Positions 1-6,830 are shown, counted from the stretch's first letter. The stretch is DNA of 12,199 bases from Acidobacteriota bacterium (GCA_021799945.1 JAJYZK010000032.1:1985-14183); one strand, 5' to 3'. A program made the numbers and translations. Notes: generated from the letters alone by a model not told the origin.

Positions 1-30
1 CCACCCCTGAAATGAGTAATTTTCCTCACG

Positions 31-59
31 TTGACCCGTTGCGGGCCGACCGCTATACT
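31..59 (+). promoter_or_regulatory. Sigma-70-type promoter of tRNA-Gly
   Basis: A -35 hexamer TTGACC (31-36) and a -10 hexamer TATACT (54-59) are separated by exactly 17 bases. Both are one mismatch or so from consensus. Transcription would start around 66, a few bases before the mature tRNA 5' end at 73. The spacing, match quality and position make this a confident housekeeping promoter. It may also serve the tRNA-Cys downstream, since no equally good promoter is visible between the two tRNAs. Confidence 0.85.
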
Positions 60-72
60 CAAAAAGAACCGT

Positions 73-147
73 GCGGGAGTAGCTCAGTGGTAGAGCATCG
101 CCTTGCCAAGGCGAGGGTCGCGGGTTCAAGTCCCGTCTCCCGCTCCA
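73..147 (+). tRNA. tRNA-Gly (anticodon GCC)
   Basis: A complete cloverleaf can be drawn. The acceptor stem GCGGGAG (73-79) pairs with CTCCCGC (137-143). The D arm begins GCTC with the AGTGGTA loop. The anticodon stem TCGCC/GGCGA (98-102/110-114) closes the loop TTGCCAA with anticodon GCC at 105-107. The T arm contains GGGTTCAAGTCCC. Discriminator U at 144 is followed by an encoded CCA (145-147). It reads GGC and GGU glycine codons. Confidence 0.97.
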
Positions 148-313
148 GTTCGAACGACGCACCGGCGTGTCCGTTCACTTTGCCCGCTGGCTCCAGGCGT
201 GCCGGCATTGCGCTCCGCAGTTCGAATTCGATTGCGGCCCGGACGCCGAAAAGAGATTCCGGGAGTGCCTGCCTGGGGCTCGCAGAGGCAACCGCAGTAC
301 TGTTTCATTCCAT

Positions 314-388
314 GGCGCGGTACCCAAGTGGTAAGGGAGAGGTCTGCAAAACCTCCATGCGTCGGTTCGATCCCGACCCGCGCCTCCA
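314..388 (+). tRNA. tRNA-Cys (anticodon GCA)
   Basis: The acceptor stem GGCGCGG (314-320) pairs with CCGCGCC (378-384). The anticodon stem GAGGT/ACCTC (339-343/351-355) closes the loop CTGCAAA with anticodon GCA at 346-348. The T arm carries GGTTCGATCCC. The discriminator is U (385), the known identity base for cysteinyl-tRNA synthetase, followed by an encoded CCA (386-388). It lies 166 bases after tRNA-Gly on the same strand and may be co-transcribed. I see no gene and no convincing terminator in the spacer 148-313. No second copy of its 3' end is seen in the window, so there is no attachment-site duplication here. Confidence 0.97.
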
Positions 389-745
389 AATCCTTTCCGT
401 CACGAGCACGCACCCATCGCCGGGCTTGCCCCATATACCGTTCACTGCATGATTTCGGCGGCATTCCGTTCTGTGCCGGCGCAGGCGGTGGCGTATTGCG
501 GGATGGCCCCGGCGCTGTAGAGCCATAGTCCGGCCGGGAGGGTTTGTGTGGTCTGCTGAAATGCATCCAGTGGCCGCGCGATCAACCCTACGGCCGGGTT
601 GCGCGTCACGGGCAGTTCAGTCGCTCGACCACCCGGAGCCAGTCGGGAGCGAGCGCCTGTCCCCGGATTCGTTTTGTGTCCCTGGCTTTGTGTCCGGCTT
701 TCGCAGCGCAGAGTGAATTTCACATGCTCACATTTCGATGGACCG
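389..745. other. Gene-free stretch after tRNA-Cys
   Basis: This 357-base stretch separates tRNA-Cys from the convergent end of the minus-strand operon. Open frames exist on both strands, but they have arginine/proline-rich, out-of-frame composition, run into the tRNA or the DUF4432 gene, and show no recognisable domain or ribosome binding site. One minus-strand frame over about 442-610 reads somewhat protein-like near its end (motif LPAGLWLYSAGAIPQYA). It could be the remnant of a gene tail, but I do not recognise it. No T-tracted terminator hairpin is evident. Confidence 0.5.
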
Positions 746-1939
746 TCAGTCGGCAAGACGCGCCTTCGCGCGAAGGGATGCGAAATGACGCGAGGGAGAC
801 GGATAGGGATCCGGCGGCTGTTCCGCCGTTCGAGAGATGCGGCGACGCGCTTCATCGAGCGCATTTGCGCCCGAAAGGATACGGAATTCTGTCTGGTAGC
901 TGCACGCTTCTCCATGCGACAGAAGAATCTCCTCGCCTCGCTCACGCGCGAATTGAGCGCCCAGGATGTGATGCGTGGAAGGCTCGATGCCGAGCGCATA
1001 TTGTCCCGACTGAAAATTTTGCCACTCATACATGCATGGGAACTCGTCCTTGGCCACGTTCAGTTCGAAGCCAAGGGCAAGGCGAGCGTTCAGCACGGCA
1101 ACCGACACGCGTCCATCGCTATCCGTTCTCATATCGTGCTGCCAAACTTGTTCGTAAAAGTTGTCTTGGGGGCCGACGAAGTGCCTGTAGCCCACTCCCT
1201 GCGCCCGGTATGGATCGCCCTCATGGGCGGCCCAGACGACATCGGCGATCGGGGCGACATATTCAGTCCCCGCATCTAACAACGGATACCCGAGGTTAAT
1301 GTGATAGCAGAGCATATGCGGCGTCGCGTAGAAACCGCGATTGGTGATGACATCGTGCAATTGAATCGTGTTGGAGCCCACCTCAATTTCGATGCGACGC
1401 CGTAATTCCAGATGTTCGCCAAAGACCGTGCCTTGCGATACAAGCCCGTCACACCACAAAATGCACCGGTCTCCTTCCCATCTTTCGCCATACCCAAGCA
1501 GACGCGCGGGAATGGCGCTCACCCGGCCATGAATTGAGTTGCGTACTTTTTGGCGAGGCTTGTAAAGGAAGCCGGCCGCGTCTCGCTCGTCCATAAACAG
1601 GATATGGTCGAGACCACACGTCGCCAGCAGACCTGAAAAGGAACGCAACCAACCGAGACCCCCTTCTCCTTCGGGTTCATGCAACCCCGGGTGGCGAAAT
1701 CCTGCAGGCGAATGCCAACCGATGGCCGCACCCTGATAGTCGCAATCGGCGATGTCCATTGCTCGATCGACGAGGACCGTAAATCTCAGCCCGGTTCCCG
1801 AGCGGAATTCGAGCATTCGGATGCCCCTCTCCAGTCCATCGCCGAGCGTCATCAAGCGAACGCCGGCAAACTGATCAAGCGCGCCACACCGCTGTTCAAT
1901 ATCGGCGCGAGTCAGCGTTACACCATAGAGCTCAGGCAT
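746..1939 (-). CDS. DUF4432 family protein (aldose-epimerase-like fold)
   Basis: This 397-residue protein matches the DUF4432 family, which belongs to the galactose-mutarotase-like superfamily of beta-sandwich carbohydrate-binding proteins. Seen in the sequence: an N-terminal VLVDRAMDIADC stretch (residues 56-66), a GLLATCGLDH segment (103-112), the His-containing core MLCYHINLGYPLLD (209-222), and a C-terminal GIEPSTHHILGAQF (317-330) followed by GEACSYQTEFRIL (343-355), which is the family's characteristic ending. There is no signal peptide, so it is cytoplasmic. The start at 1939 has AAAGGA about 9 bases upstream. It is the last gene of the operon, 53 bases after the SDR gene. The family's reaction is not settled; epimerisation or mutarotation of a sugar or sugar-acid substrate is inferred from the fold only. 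The last ~35 residues are Pro/Arg/Ala-rich and look like a non-conserved tail. Confidence 0.9.
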   Translation of the reverse strand: MPELYGVTLTRADIEQRCGALDQFAGVRLMTLGDGLERGIRMLEFRSGTGLRFTVLVDRAMDIADCDYQGAAIGWHSPAGFRHPGLHEPEGEGGLGWLRSFSGLLATCGLDHILFMDERDAAGFLYKPRQKVRNSIHGRVSAIPARLLGYGERWEGDRCILWCDGLVSQGTVFGEHLELRRRIEIEVGSNTIQLHDVITNRGFYATPHMLCYHINLGYPLLDAGTEYVAPIADVVWAAHEGDPYRAQGVGYRHFVGPQDNFYEQVWQHDMRTDSDGRVSVAVLNARLALGFELNVAKDEFPCMYEWQNFQSGQYALGIEPSTHHILGAQFARERGEEILLSHGEACSYQTEFRILSGANALDEARRRISRTAEQPPDPYPSPSRHFASLRAKARLAD

Positions 1940-1950
1940 AGTTCAAAATC

Positions 1951-1960
1951 CTTTCGAAAG
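1951..1960. promoter_or_regulatory. 10-bp palindrome at the DUF4432 ribosome binding site
   Basis: CTTTCGAAAG is a perfect 10-base palindrome. Read on the minus strand, its last AAAG forms part of the AAAGGA ribosome binding site of the DUF4432 gene. It could modestly mask the site in the mRNA, or it may be coincidence. The site itself is plain; any regulatory role is speculation. Confidence 0.25.
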
Positions 1961-1992
1961 CGTGGCCTGCGGGGAGCCACTAAGGGTCTGCA

Positions 1993-2739
1993 TCATTGGG
2001 TAATCCATCCCCCATCGATCCGGATATTCTGGCCGGTGATAAATCCGGCATGGTCGCTCAAAAGGAAAGTGACAAGGTCGGCAAACTCAACCGGATCGGG
2101 CCGCCGCTTCAGCGCCTGCCGGGACAATACGAATGCATTGTACTTCTCCGGCTCAGGGTGAATCTTTTCGGCATCCGTGCAAAATGCGCCTGGCGACACA
2201 GCATTTACCGTGATGCCATGGGACCCGAGTTCGCGGGCCCACACCCGCGTAAAGCCAATCAGGGCGCCCTTCGACGCGACGTACGAGCTGAATCCCTCCA
2301 TCCCCATGTCGAATGTGTTCGATGCGATATTGATCACGCGCCCTTCTCCAAACGACACCATACCAGGCAGGCACGCTTGCAACAAGGAGGCCGCGGCGAT
2401 TGCGTTTACGTTGAGCGCCACAGCAATTTCGGCAATATCGACTGTCGCCACTGGAGCTTTTGGGTAGATCGCAGCGTTGTTGACCAATCCATAAAATGCG
2501 CCGTGAGCCTTGATCTCCTCGGCGACGATCGGCTGAAGGATCTGGGGTTGCGCGAGATCGGCGACAATCGTAAGAAGTTCCGCTTTCCCCATCGCTTGTT
2601 CGAGGCGTGCGGCATCCTGCCGGTCGCGCACTAACCCGCATACCCGCGCCCCGCAAGCAAGCAACGTATTCACCAGCGCGCTGCCAAGCCCGCCTGCCGC
2701 GCCGGTCACCAGTATTCGCTTTCCATGCAATTGAAGCAT
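1993..2739 (-). CDS. SDR family NAD(P)-dependent oxidoreductase
   Basis: This is a classical short-chain dehydrogenase of 248 residues, the normal family length. It carries the cofactor motif TGAAGGLG (residues 12-19), NNAA (87-90), the active-site Asn in LNVNA (about 110), Ser140 in INIAS, and the YxxxK pair Tyr153/Lys157 in SSYVASK. The NAVSPG motif (179-184) and C-terminal FITGQNIRIDGGW are typical of FabG-like members. It should oxidise or reduce a hydroxyl/keto group on an acyl-CoA, sugar or similar substrate; the sequence does not say which. In this operon, a 3-hydroxyacyl-CoA made by the upstream hydratase is one reasonable substrate. Two in-frame ATGs compete (2745 and 2739). I chose 2739 because AAGGAG lies 6 bases ahead of it, whereas it abuts the other ATG directly. 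An open frame continues further upstream to 3018 but is low-quality sequence overlapping the hydratase gene. Confidence 0.94.
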   Translation of the reverse strand: MLQLHGKRILVTGAAGGLGSALVNTLLACGARVCGLVRDRQDAARLEQAMGKAELLTIVADLAQPQILQPIVAEEIKAHGAFYGLVNNAAIYPKAPVATVDIAEIAVALNVNAIAAASLLQACLPGMVSFGEGRVINIASNTFDMGMEGFSSYVASKGALIGFTRVWARELGSHGITVNAVSPGAFCTDAEKIHPEPEKYNAFVLSRQALKRRPDPVEFADLVTFLLSDHAGFITGQNIRIDGGWITQ

Positions 2740-2745
2740 CGACAT

Positions 2746-2751
2746 CTCCTT
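2746..2751 (-). promoter_or_regulatory. RBS that sets the SDR start
   Basis: The minus strand reads AAGGAG ATG TCG ATG. The Shine-Dalgarno AAGGAG is immediately adjacent to the first ATG (2743-2745), leaving no room for initiation there. It is 6 bases ahead of the second ATG (2737-2739), which is therefore the likely start. Confidence 0.75.
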
Positions 2752-2837
2752 CTTGAGAGTTGGCGGCCGCAATCGGCATCCATCGAATGCTCGGCCCGTC
2801 CCCTTTCTCCAATCGCGGAAGGAAACGATAGGGGCGA

Positions 2838-2909
2838 TCAGGCCGCGCCAATTTCCTTCCAGACCGTCTTGCCCTTGTTGGGTTGCAGCAGTTTCGTCAT
2901 GGATTTCAC
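2838..2909 (-). other. Possible small ORF or gene-tail remnant between hydratase and SDR genes
   Basis: In the 172-base gap after the enoyl-CoA hydratase stop, a short frame runs from GTG (2909) or ATG (2900) to a TGA at 2838-2840. It encodes about 20-23 residues containing MTKLLQPNKGKTVWKEIGAA. Third codon positions are mostly G or C, and the peptide looks protein-like. The same frame stays open upstream into the end of the hydratase gene. No ribosome binding site is visible. It may be the C-terminal remnant of a lost gene, a tiny translated peptide, or chance. I do not recognise the peptide. Confidence 0.2.
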
Positions 2910-2911
2910 GA

Positions 2912-3682
2912 TCAGCGCCGTCGGAATTGGGGCGGTCTCTTCTCCTTGAACGCAGCCCGCCCTTCCGCAGCATCCTGGGTCGCAAAGCAAATGGTTTGAA
3001 GATCGCGCTCATATTCAATCGCCTTCTCCTGCGGCATATTTGCTGCGGCGCGCAGATTCAGCTTGGCGGTCTCCGCCGCAATCGGAGCCCGGGAGGCAAT
3101 GATGGCGGCAATCTCCCTCGCCCGATCGAGGAGTCTTTCCGGAGGCAGCACTTCCGATACCAGCCCCCAGTTCAGAGCCGTCTTCGCATCAATTGGATCG
3201 CCGGTCAGGATCATGAGAGCGGCATTGGAGGGTCCAATGGATTGAGACAAAAATGCCGCCATTCCCCCTCCGCCAATCCATCCCAGCTTGATCTCGGGCG
3301 CGGCGAACTGGGCATTGTCGGCGGCAATCCGGATGTCGCAGCTCAATGAAGTTTCCAGTCCGCCGCCGAATGCATAGCCATTGATTGCCGCGATGGTGGG
3401 CTTCAGCATGCGACGAATTGCATCGCAGTAATCCGGTCTATTACGGAAATTCCACGGCGTGTCGTAGGCGTCGAGTTCACGGATGTCCGACCCGGCGCAG
3501 AACGATTTCGGTCCCGTCCCAGTCACAATCACGCATCGAACCTGATCGTTTGTGTCACATTCTCTCGCCACAGAGATGATGGCGCTCGACATCTCAGGCG
3601 TGACGGCATTCAATTTCTGCGGCCGATTCAGCTCGAGCGTGGCGACATGGCCCTCGATCGTGAAATTTACGTCTTGTGTCAT
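2912..3682 (-). CDS. Enoyl-CoA hydratase/isomerase (crotonase family)
   Basis: At 256 residues this is full length for a crotonase. The oxyanion-hole segments FCAGSDIREL (61-70) and GYAFGGGLE (102-110) are intact. Both acid/base glutamates of true hydratases appear to be present: Glu110 in GGGLE and Glu130 in APEIKLG. This supports syn-hydration of a 2-enoyl-CoA in the cytoplasm rather than an isomerase or dehalogenase variant. The C-terminal EKRPPQF motif is the usual family ending, so the gene is complete. It starts 14 bases after the stop of the solute-binding-like gene, with AGAGGAA in that gap as a plausible ribosome binding site, indicating co-translation. With the CoA-transferase two genes upstream, it suggests a substrate activated to CoA, hydrated and then oxidised by the SDR. 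The exact acyl group cannot be read from sequence. Confidence 0.95.
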   Translation of the reverse strand: MTQDVNFTIEGHVATLELNRPQKLNAVTPEMSSAIISVARECDTNDQVRCVIVTGTGPKSFCAGSDIRELDAYDTPWNFRNRPDYCDAIRRMLKPTIAAINGYAFGGGLETSLSCDIRIAADNAQFAAPEIKLGWIGGGGMAAFLSQSIGPSNAALMILTGDPIDAKTALNWGLVSEVLPPERLLDRAREIAAIIASRAPIAAETAKLNLRAAANMPQEKAIEYERDLQTICFATQDAAEGRAAFKEKRPPQFRRR

Positions 3683-3696
3683 GGTCTTCCGTTCCT

Positions 3697-4860
3697 CTAT
3701 TCACCCTTGAGACTCCGCTCAAAGGCCTGCTCAAGAGCTTGGATCGTCGCGGCGTGCGATGCATCTGTCTCCAAACCGCGCCTGACGATATGAGCGGCCA
3801 GCTTCTGGAAACCGATGTATCCTGCGTAACGCGGACGAACATATGCCTGCTCGATGGTCTCCCGGGTGTCCGCGTAGAACCCTCCCCATCGGGGGTTGAC
3901 CGTGGCATCGCTCCAAGCGGCGCGAGCGCTTGGTTGTCCATCGTGAGCGGGAATAAACCTCGTCTGGGCCTCGTCGCTCATGAGCCAAAGCAAGTGCATT
4001 CGCAGCTCTGGGGAGACTTCACACTGCTTCGACACGCCAATTCCCGTCCCGCCGAGAATCGATCCTCGGATTGAACCGCCAAGCGTCCTTGGAGCATTTG
4101 AAAACGCTATGGCCTTCCGGGCGGAATTCGATGGAACGGCATAATTGACATAGCCATAGATCAAGGGACAAAAGGCTAAGTCATCCGACCTCGCCATGCA
4201 TTCGAGGATCTCGATCGGATTGAGCAGGCGCGATGCGGCTTCAGTCTTTTTATAAACGGCGTTGAGGATGTCCATGGCCGCTTCTCCCAGCCTGGGAGGG
4301 AAGAGGCGTTGCGAGACCCCCAGATCGGCGCCCAGCGCTACGGCGATAGAAAAGAGCGTCAGAATCGCGTGTGGGCCCGCCAGGGAAAGTGCGACCGGGT
4401 ATTTGTCGGCCAGGGTAATCACATCCTCCCAGCTATCGGGGCCAACCCCGGGCATGAGATCAGGACGGCGGGCCATAACCTGAGTGGCGGCGTCGAGCGG
4501 CAACGCCCATTGCTGCCCTGCATAGGAATAGCTGTCAAAGCTCGCTCCTACGGCCTGTTGGCTAATTTCGGCAAGGGTCATTGTATCGATCACGGAATCT
4601 ATGGGGAGAAGGCAGTCCTGCTGAACGGCCTCTCCTATGTGAGGGTGGTCCAGCACAATCAAATCGTATTTGGCGCATAAGTCCGCGATCGAGTGTTCTT
4701 CAAAACCCGCCAAAGGCTGTTTGTCCCAATGCAGCACGAAGCCGGGTAGGAGCCGCTTTGCCGCAGCATCCAGCGCGTTGAATCCGCGTGGGTGATCCCA
4801 GGTGAGAGCGCGGTAGGCCAGTGTCTCGCGGCCATCCTTCAGTGTGACGCGGCTGCTCAT
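3697..4860 (-). CDS. Solute-binding-protein-like protein lacking a signal peptide
   Basis: This 387-residue protein resembles family 1-type extracellular solute-binding proteins of sugar ABC transporters. Features include RALTWDHPRGFNAL near the N-terminus (17-30), YDLIVLDHPHIG (65-76), WALPLDAATQV (118-128), and a C-terminal MSDEAQTRFIP segment typical of the fold. There is no signal peptide or lipobox: the N-terminus (MSSRVTLKDGRETLAYRAL) is polar. Upstream in frame, a stop is met after 19 charged or polar codons, so a longer exported form is excluded. No permease or ATPase gene is in the window. The start ATG overlaps the CoA-transferase stop as ATGA (4857-4860), indicating translational coupling. 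I infer a cytoplasmic ligand-binding or accessory role in the pathway of this operon. A cytosolic enzyme built on the fold is possible but has no direct support. Confidence 0.85.
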   Translation of the reverse strand: MSSRVTLKDGRETLAYRALTWDHPRGFNALDAAAKRLLPGFVLHWDKQPLAGFEEHSIADLCAKYDLIVLDHPHIGEAVQQDCLLPIDSVIDTMTLAEISQQAVGASFDSYSYAGQQWALPLDAATQVMARRPDLMPGVGPDSWEDVITLADKYPVALSLAGPHAILTLFSIAVALGADLGVSQRLFPPRLGEAAMDILNAVYKKTEAASRLLNPIEILECMARSDDLAFCPLIYGYVNYAVPSNSARKAIAFSNAPRTLGGSIRGSILGGTGIGVSKQCEVSPELRMHLLWLMSDEAQTRFIPAHDGQPSARAAWSDATVNPRWGGFYADTRETIEQAYVRPRYAGYIGFQKLAAHIVRRGLETDASHAATIQALEQAFERSLKGE

Positions 4861-6056
4861 CCCAGGACGCCTTTCGCCAACAACTCCTCGACTTTTGCCT
4901 TCTCGTATCCGGCCTCCTCAAGAATTTCTTTCGTGTGTTCTCCGGCCAGCGGGGCCCCGCGGTAAACAGCCGATGGAGTCTTGGAGAACTTGATCGGAAA
5001 GCCGGGAGTTTTTACGCGCCCTTCCGTCGGGTGGTCATACTCAACCATAGTTCCGTTGTGGGCGATTTGCGGGTCGGCGACGAGATCGGCGTAGCTATAG
5101 ACCGGGCCGGCCCAAATATCGTTCGCTTCGAACAACCGCAGCCACTCTGCGGACGTTTTGTGCACGAGCCTCGCCCGGGTCTTCGCAAAAATCTCGTCAC
5201 GACGCGACCAGGAATCGATCTCGTCCTCCATCTGCGCGAAACTCGGTTCGCCGATCAATTCTCCGAATTTTTTCAACGTCGGAAAGGCGATAATAATGAA
5301 ACCGTCTTTCGTGGCGAATGCGCCATAGGGAGCGCGGATGAACACGTGAGCGTGCGGCTCCGCCGAGCGTTTCTGTGGCTTCCCGGCGACAGTAAAGACC
5401 GAAAGTTCCTGCATCTGCAGCGTGGCAATCGCGTCAAGCATGTTTACTGTCACCAATTGACCCTCGCCGCAACGCTCCCGATGGAGCAGCGCGGCGAGCG
5501 CGCCTTCGAACGCGGTATATGCAGCGACCGCATCGACAAGGAATTGACCGGCGGCCATTGGAGGTTCCTGTTCTCGTCCCGCAGACAACATTGCGCCGGA
5601 CATGCCCTGGAGGATCAAATCCTGGCCAGGCCGATTCACGTACGGACCGGTTTCACCGTACCCAGACATCGATACGTAGACCAGGCGAGGGTTGAGCTTT
5701 GACAGGGTGTCGTAATCGACTCCGAGACGCTTTGCTACGCCAGGCCGATAGTTCTGCAGGAAGACATCCGCCGATTTGACCAGATCGTAGAGAACGTTCC
5801 TGCCTTCCGGCGTCTTCAAGTCCACAGAAAGCGACCGCTTGTTCCTGTTTAACGAAAGAAAGGAGACGTTGATTTTCTTTCCCCTTGCTTCCCCCGCAGA
5901 TACATGCCGTTGCCATTCGCCCCCGACCGGCTCGATCTTGACAACGTCGGCTCCGAGATCCCCTAACCGCTGGGCGGCGAACGGCCCGGCCATGGCGATG
6001 GAACAGTCGAGGACGCGATATCCGCTGAGAATTCCCGTGGATGCTGTGACAGACAT
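4857..6056 (-). CDS. Class III (CaiB/BaiF-type) CoA-transferase
   Basis: This is a 399-residue family III CoA-transferase, the usual length. The N-terminal GYRVLDCSIAMAGPFAAQ and LGDLGADVVKIEP (residues 12-43) form the nucleotide-like CoA-binding region. NRNKRSLSVDLKTPEG (70-85) and YVSMSGYGETGPY (127-139) are family signatures. The expected catalytic aspartate is Asp146 in RPGQDLILQGMSG. The enzyme moves CoA between acyl groups via an aspartyl-CoA thioester intermediate, in the cytoplasm; the acid acceptor is unknown. An open frame extends 41 codons further to 6179, but I chose ATG 6056 because the family's N-terminal motif begins right after it and AGGGA lies about 9 bases upstream. It is the first gene of the operon, with about 500 gene-free bases ahead of it. 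Confidence 0.95.
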   Translation of the reverse strand: MSVTASTGILSGYRVLDCSIAMAGPFAAQRLGDLGADVVKIEPVGGEWQRHVSAGEARGKKINVSFLSLNRNKRSLSVDLKTPEGRNVLYDLVKSADVFLQNYRPGVAKRLGVDYDTLSKLNPRLVYVSMSGYGETGPYVNRPGQDLILQGMSGAMLSAGREQEPPMAAGQFLVDAVAAYTAFEGALAALLHRERCGEGQLVTVNMLDAIATLQMQELSVFTVAGKPQKRSAEPHAHVFIRAPYGAFATKDGFIIIAFPTLKKFGELIGEPSFAQMEDEIDSWSRRDEIFAKTRARLVHKTSAEWLRLFEANDIWAGPVYSYADLVADPQIAHNGTMVEYDHPTEGRVKTPGFPIKFSKTPSAVYRGAPLAGEHTKEILEEAGYEKAKVEELLAKGVLG

Positions 6057-6555
6057 AATTCGATATCCCTGCTTCCTGCGATTGGCTGAGCCGATGGAGA
6101 TGCCGCGTGTTTTCGTCGGGGGTTCGGCTAAGGCTCTTCGCTGCCAGCCTTCCCTTGGGTTCGAGATCAGCAGGCGCATCCAGCCGAATTGTGTGGTCCC
6201 TCCCGAAGGAACCGATCGATTGTCGACGGATTGTGCATCGCATGCAAATGCGCAGATGGAAAAACGGCATCCACCTGTGCGTGCTTCCGATATTCAGCAC
6301 ACTACGCTTCACTTCTATGAGAGTCTTCTCAATCCATGCCAATGAGTGATCGTTTATTGCCGGGTTCGTAGACAGCCGCTTCCATTCTGGGCGGCGTCGC
6401 TCCCGAGCGCGAGAGCTGGAGAGATTTTCTGGGGTCGCATGTGGGATACCTGCGGGCTATGGCGTGTGACAAGCTGGCGCCTCGGCGCGATCCGCGGTGG
6501 CTACTTACTGGAGATAGGGATTGCCGCTCCCGATGCGCTCTCTACGACTGTAGCG
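6057..6555. other. Leader/control region of the CoA-transferase operon
   Basis: No credible gene is seen in these 499 bases. Open frames on both strands lack domains and are shadows or random. The minus-strand operon promoter must lie here if the operon is transcribed on its own, but I cannot name a convincing -35/-10 pair. A direct repeat GATTGT occurs at 6218-6223 and 6229-6234, spaced 11 bp (one helical turn). It is a weak candidate regulator site about 165 bases upstream of the start codon. Near 6535-6556, GCGC...GTAGCGC can form a small imperfect hairpin just outside the palindromic element. Confidence 0.35.
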
Positions 6556-6830
6556 CTAAGAGCCTGTTATTCACTTTCCCGTGGGCGGCGCTGGGAGCCA
6601 GTTTTTCTCAGTTCGAGGAGCGAGGAGCGACGAAGATCGGGAATCTTCGAGCGACGAGCGACAAAGAAATGGGGAAAACTGGCCCCAGCCCTCCGGGTTG
6701 CGGCGAAAATCGGGCCATACATCGTTGTCGTCCTCGGCAGTGGGTCCACCACAACCTTCGTCCTCCGCCTCGTCTGGCCCGATCTTCTCTCGCAACGCCG
6801 CTCACGCGAAAGTGAAGAACAGGCTCTAAG
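6556..6830. repeat. 265-bp palindromic MITE-like element with candidate 5-bp target duplication
   Basis: The element proper is 6561-6825. Its ends are inverted repeats of about 30 bp (6561-6590 and 6796-6825) matching at 27 of 30 positions, starting with a perfect AGCCTGTT...AACAGGCT. CTAAG occurs directly outside each end (6556-6560 and 6826-6830), as a 5-bp target-site duplication would. Inside are two further inverted pairs: about 6590-6607 with 6672-6689 (core CCAGTTTT/AAAACTGG), and 6697-6717 with 6775-6796 (cores GTTGCG/CGCAAC and ATCGGGCCA/TGGCCCGAT). A small hairpin CGAAGAT-cggga-ATCTTCG (6631-6649) sits in the first. It encodes no transposase, so it would be non-autonomous if mobile. 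Open frames across it on both strands are by-products of its palindromic structure. The right CTAAG supplies the stop codon of the AraC gene. Alternatives are a dispersed REP/BIME-type repeat or a structured RNA. Confidence 0.75.

Noticed and set aside
314..388. tRNA-Cys 3' end as an attL/attR site for a genomic island
   Set aside because: No second copy of the tRNA 3' segment and no integrase gene are seen in the window.
12..452. Plus-strand open frame covering both tRNA genes (contains GSSSVVEHRLAKARVAGSSP)
   Set aside because: It is the translation of the tRNA-Gly sequence, a well-known spurious protein pattern, and has no ribosome binding site.
126..566. Minus-strand open frame with RVGIEPTHGGFADLSLTTW
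   Set aside because: This is the classic artefact of translating the antisense of tRNA-Cys. No independent coding evidence exists.
763..776. Perfect palindrome CCTTCGCGCGAAGG as a terminator
   Set aside because: It lies within the last codons of the DUF4432 gene and is not followed by a T-run on the minus strand.
442..1029. Minus-strand frame of about 195 codons ending near 442
   Set aside because: Most of it overlaps the DUF4432 gene out of frame with Arg/Ser-rich shadow composition. Only its last ~60 residues look mildly protein-like and no domain is recognisable.
6057..6179. N-terminal extension of the CoA-transferase to 6179
   Set aside because: The extra 41 residues are basic and unlike the family. 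The normal family N-terminus starts at 6056 with a ribosome binding site.
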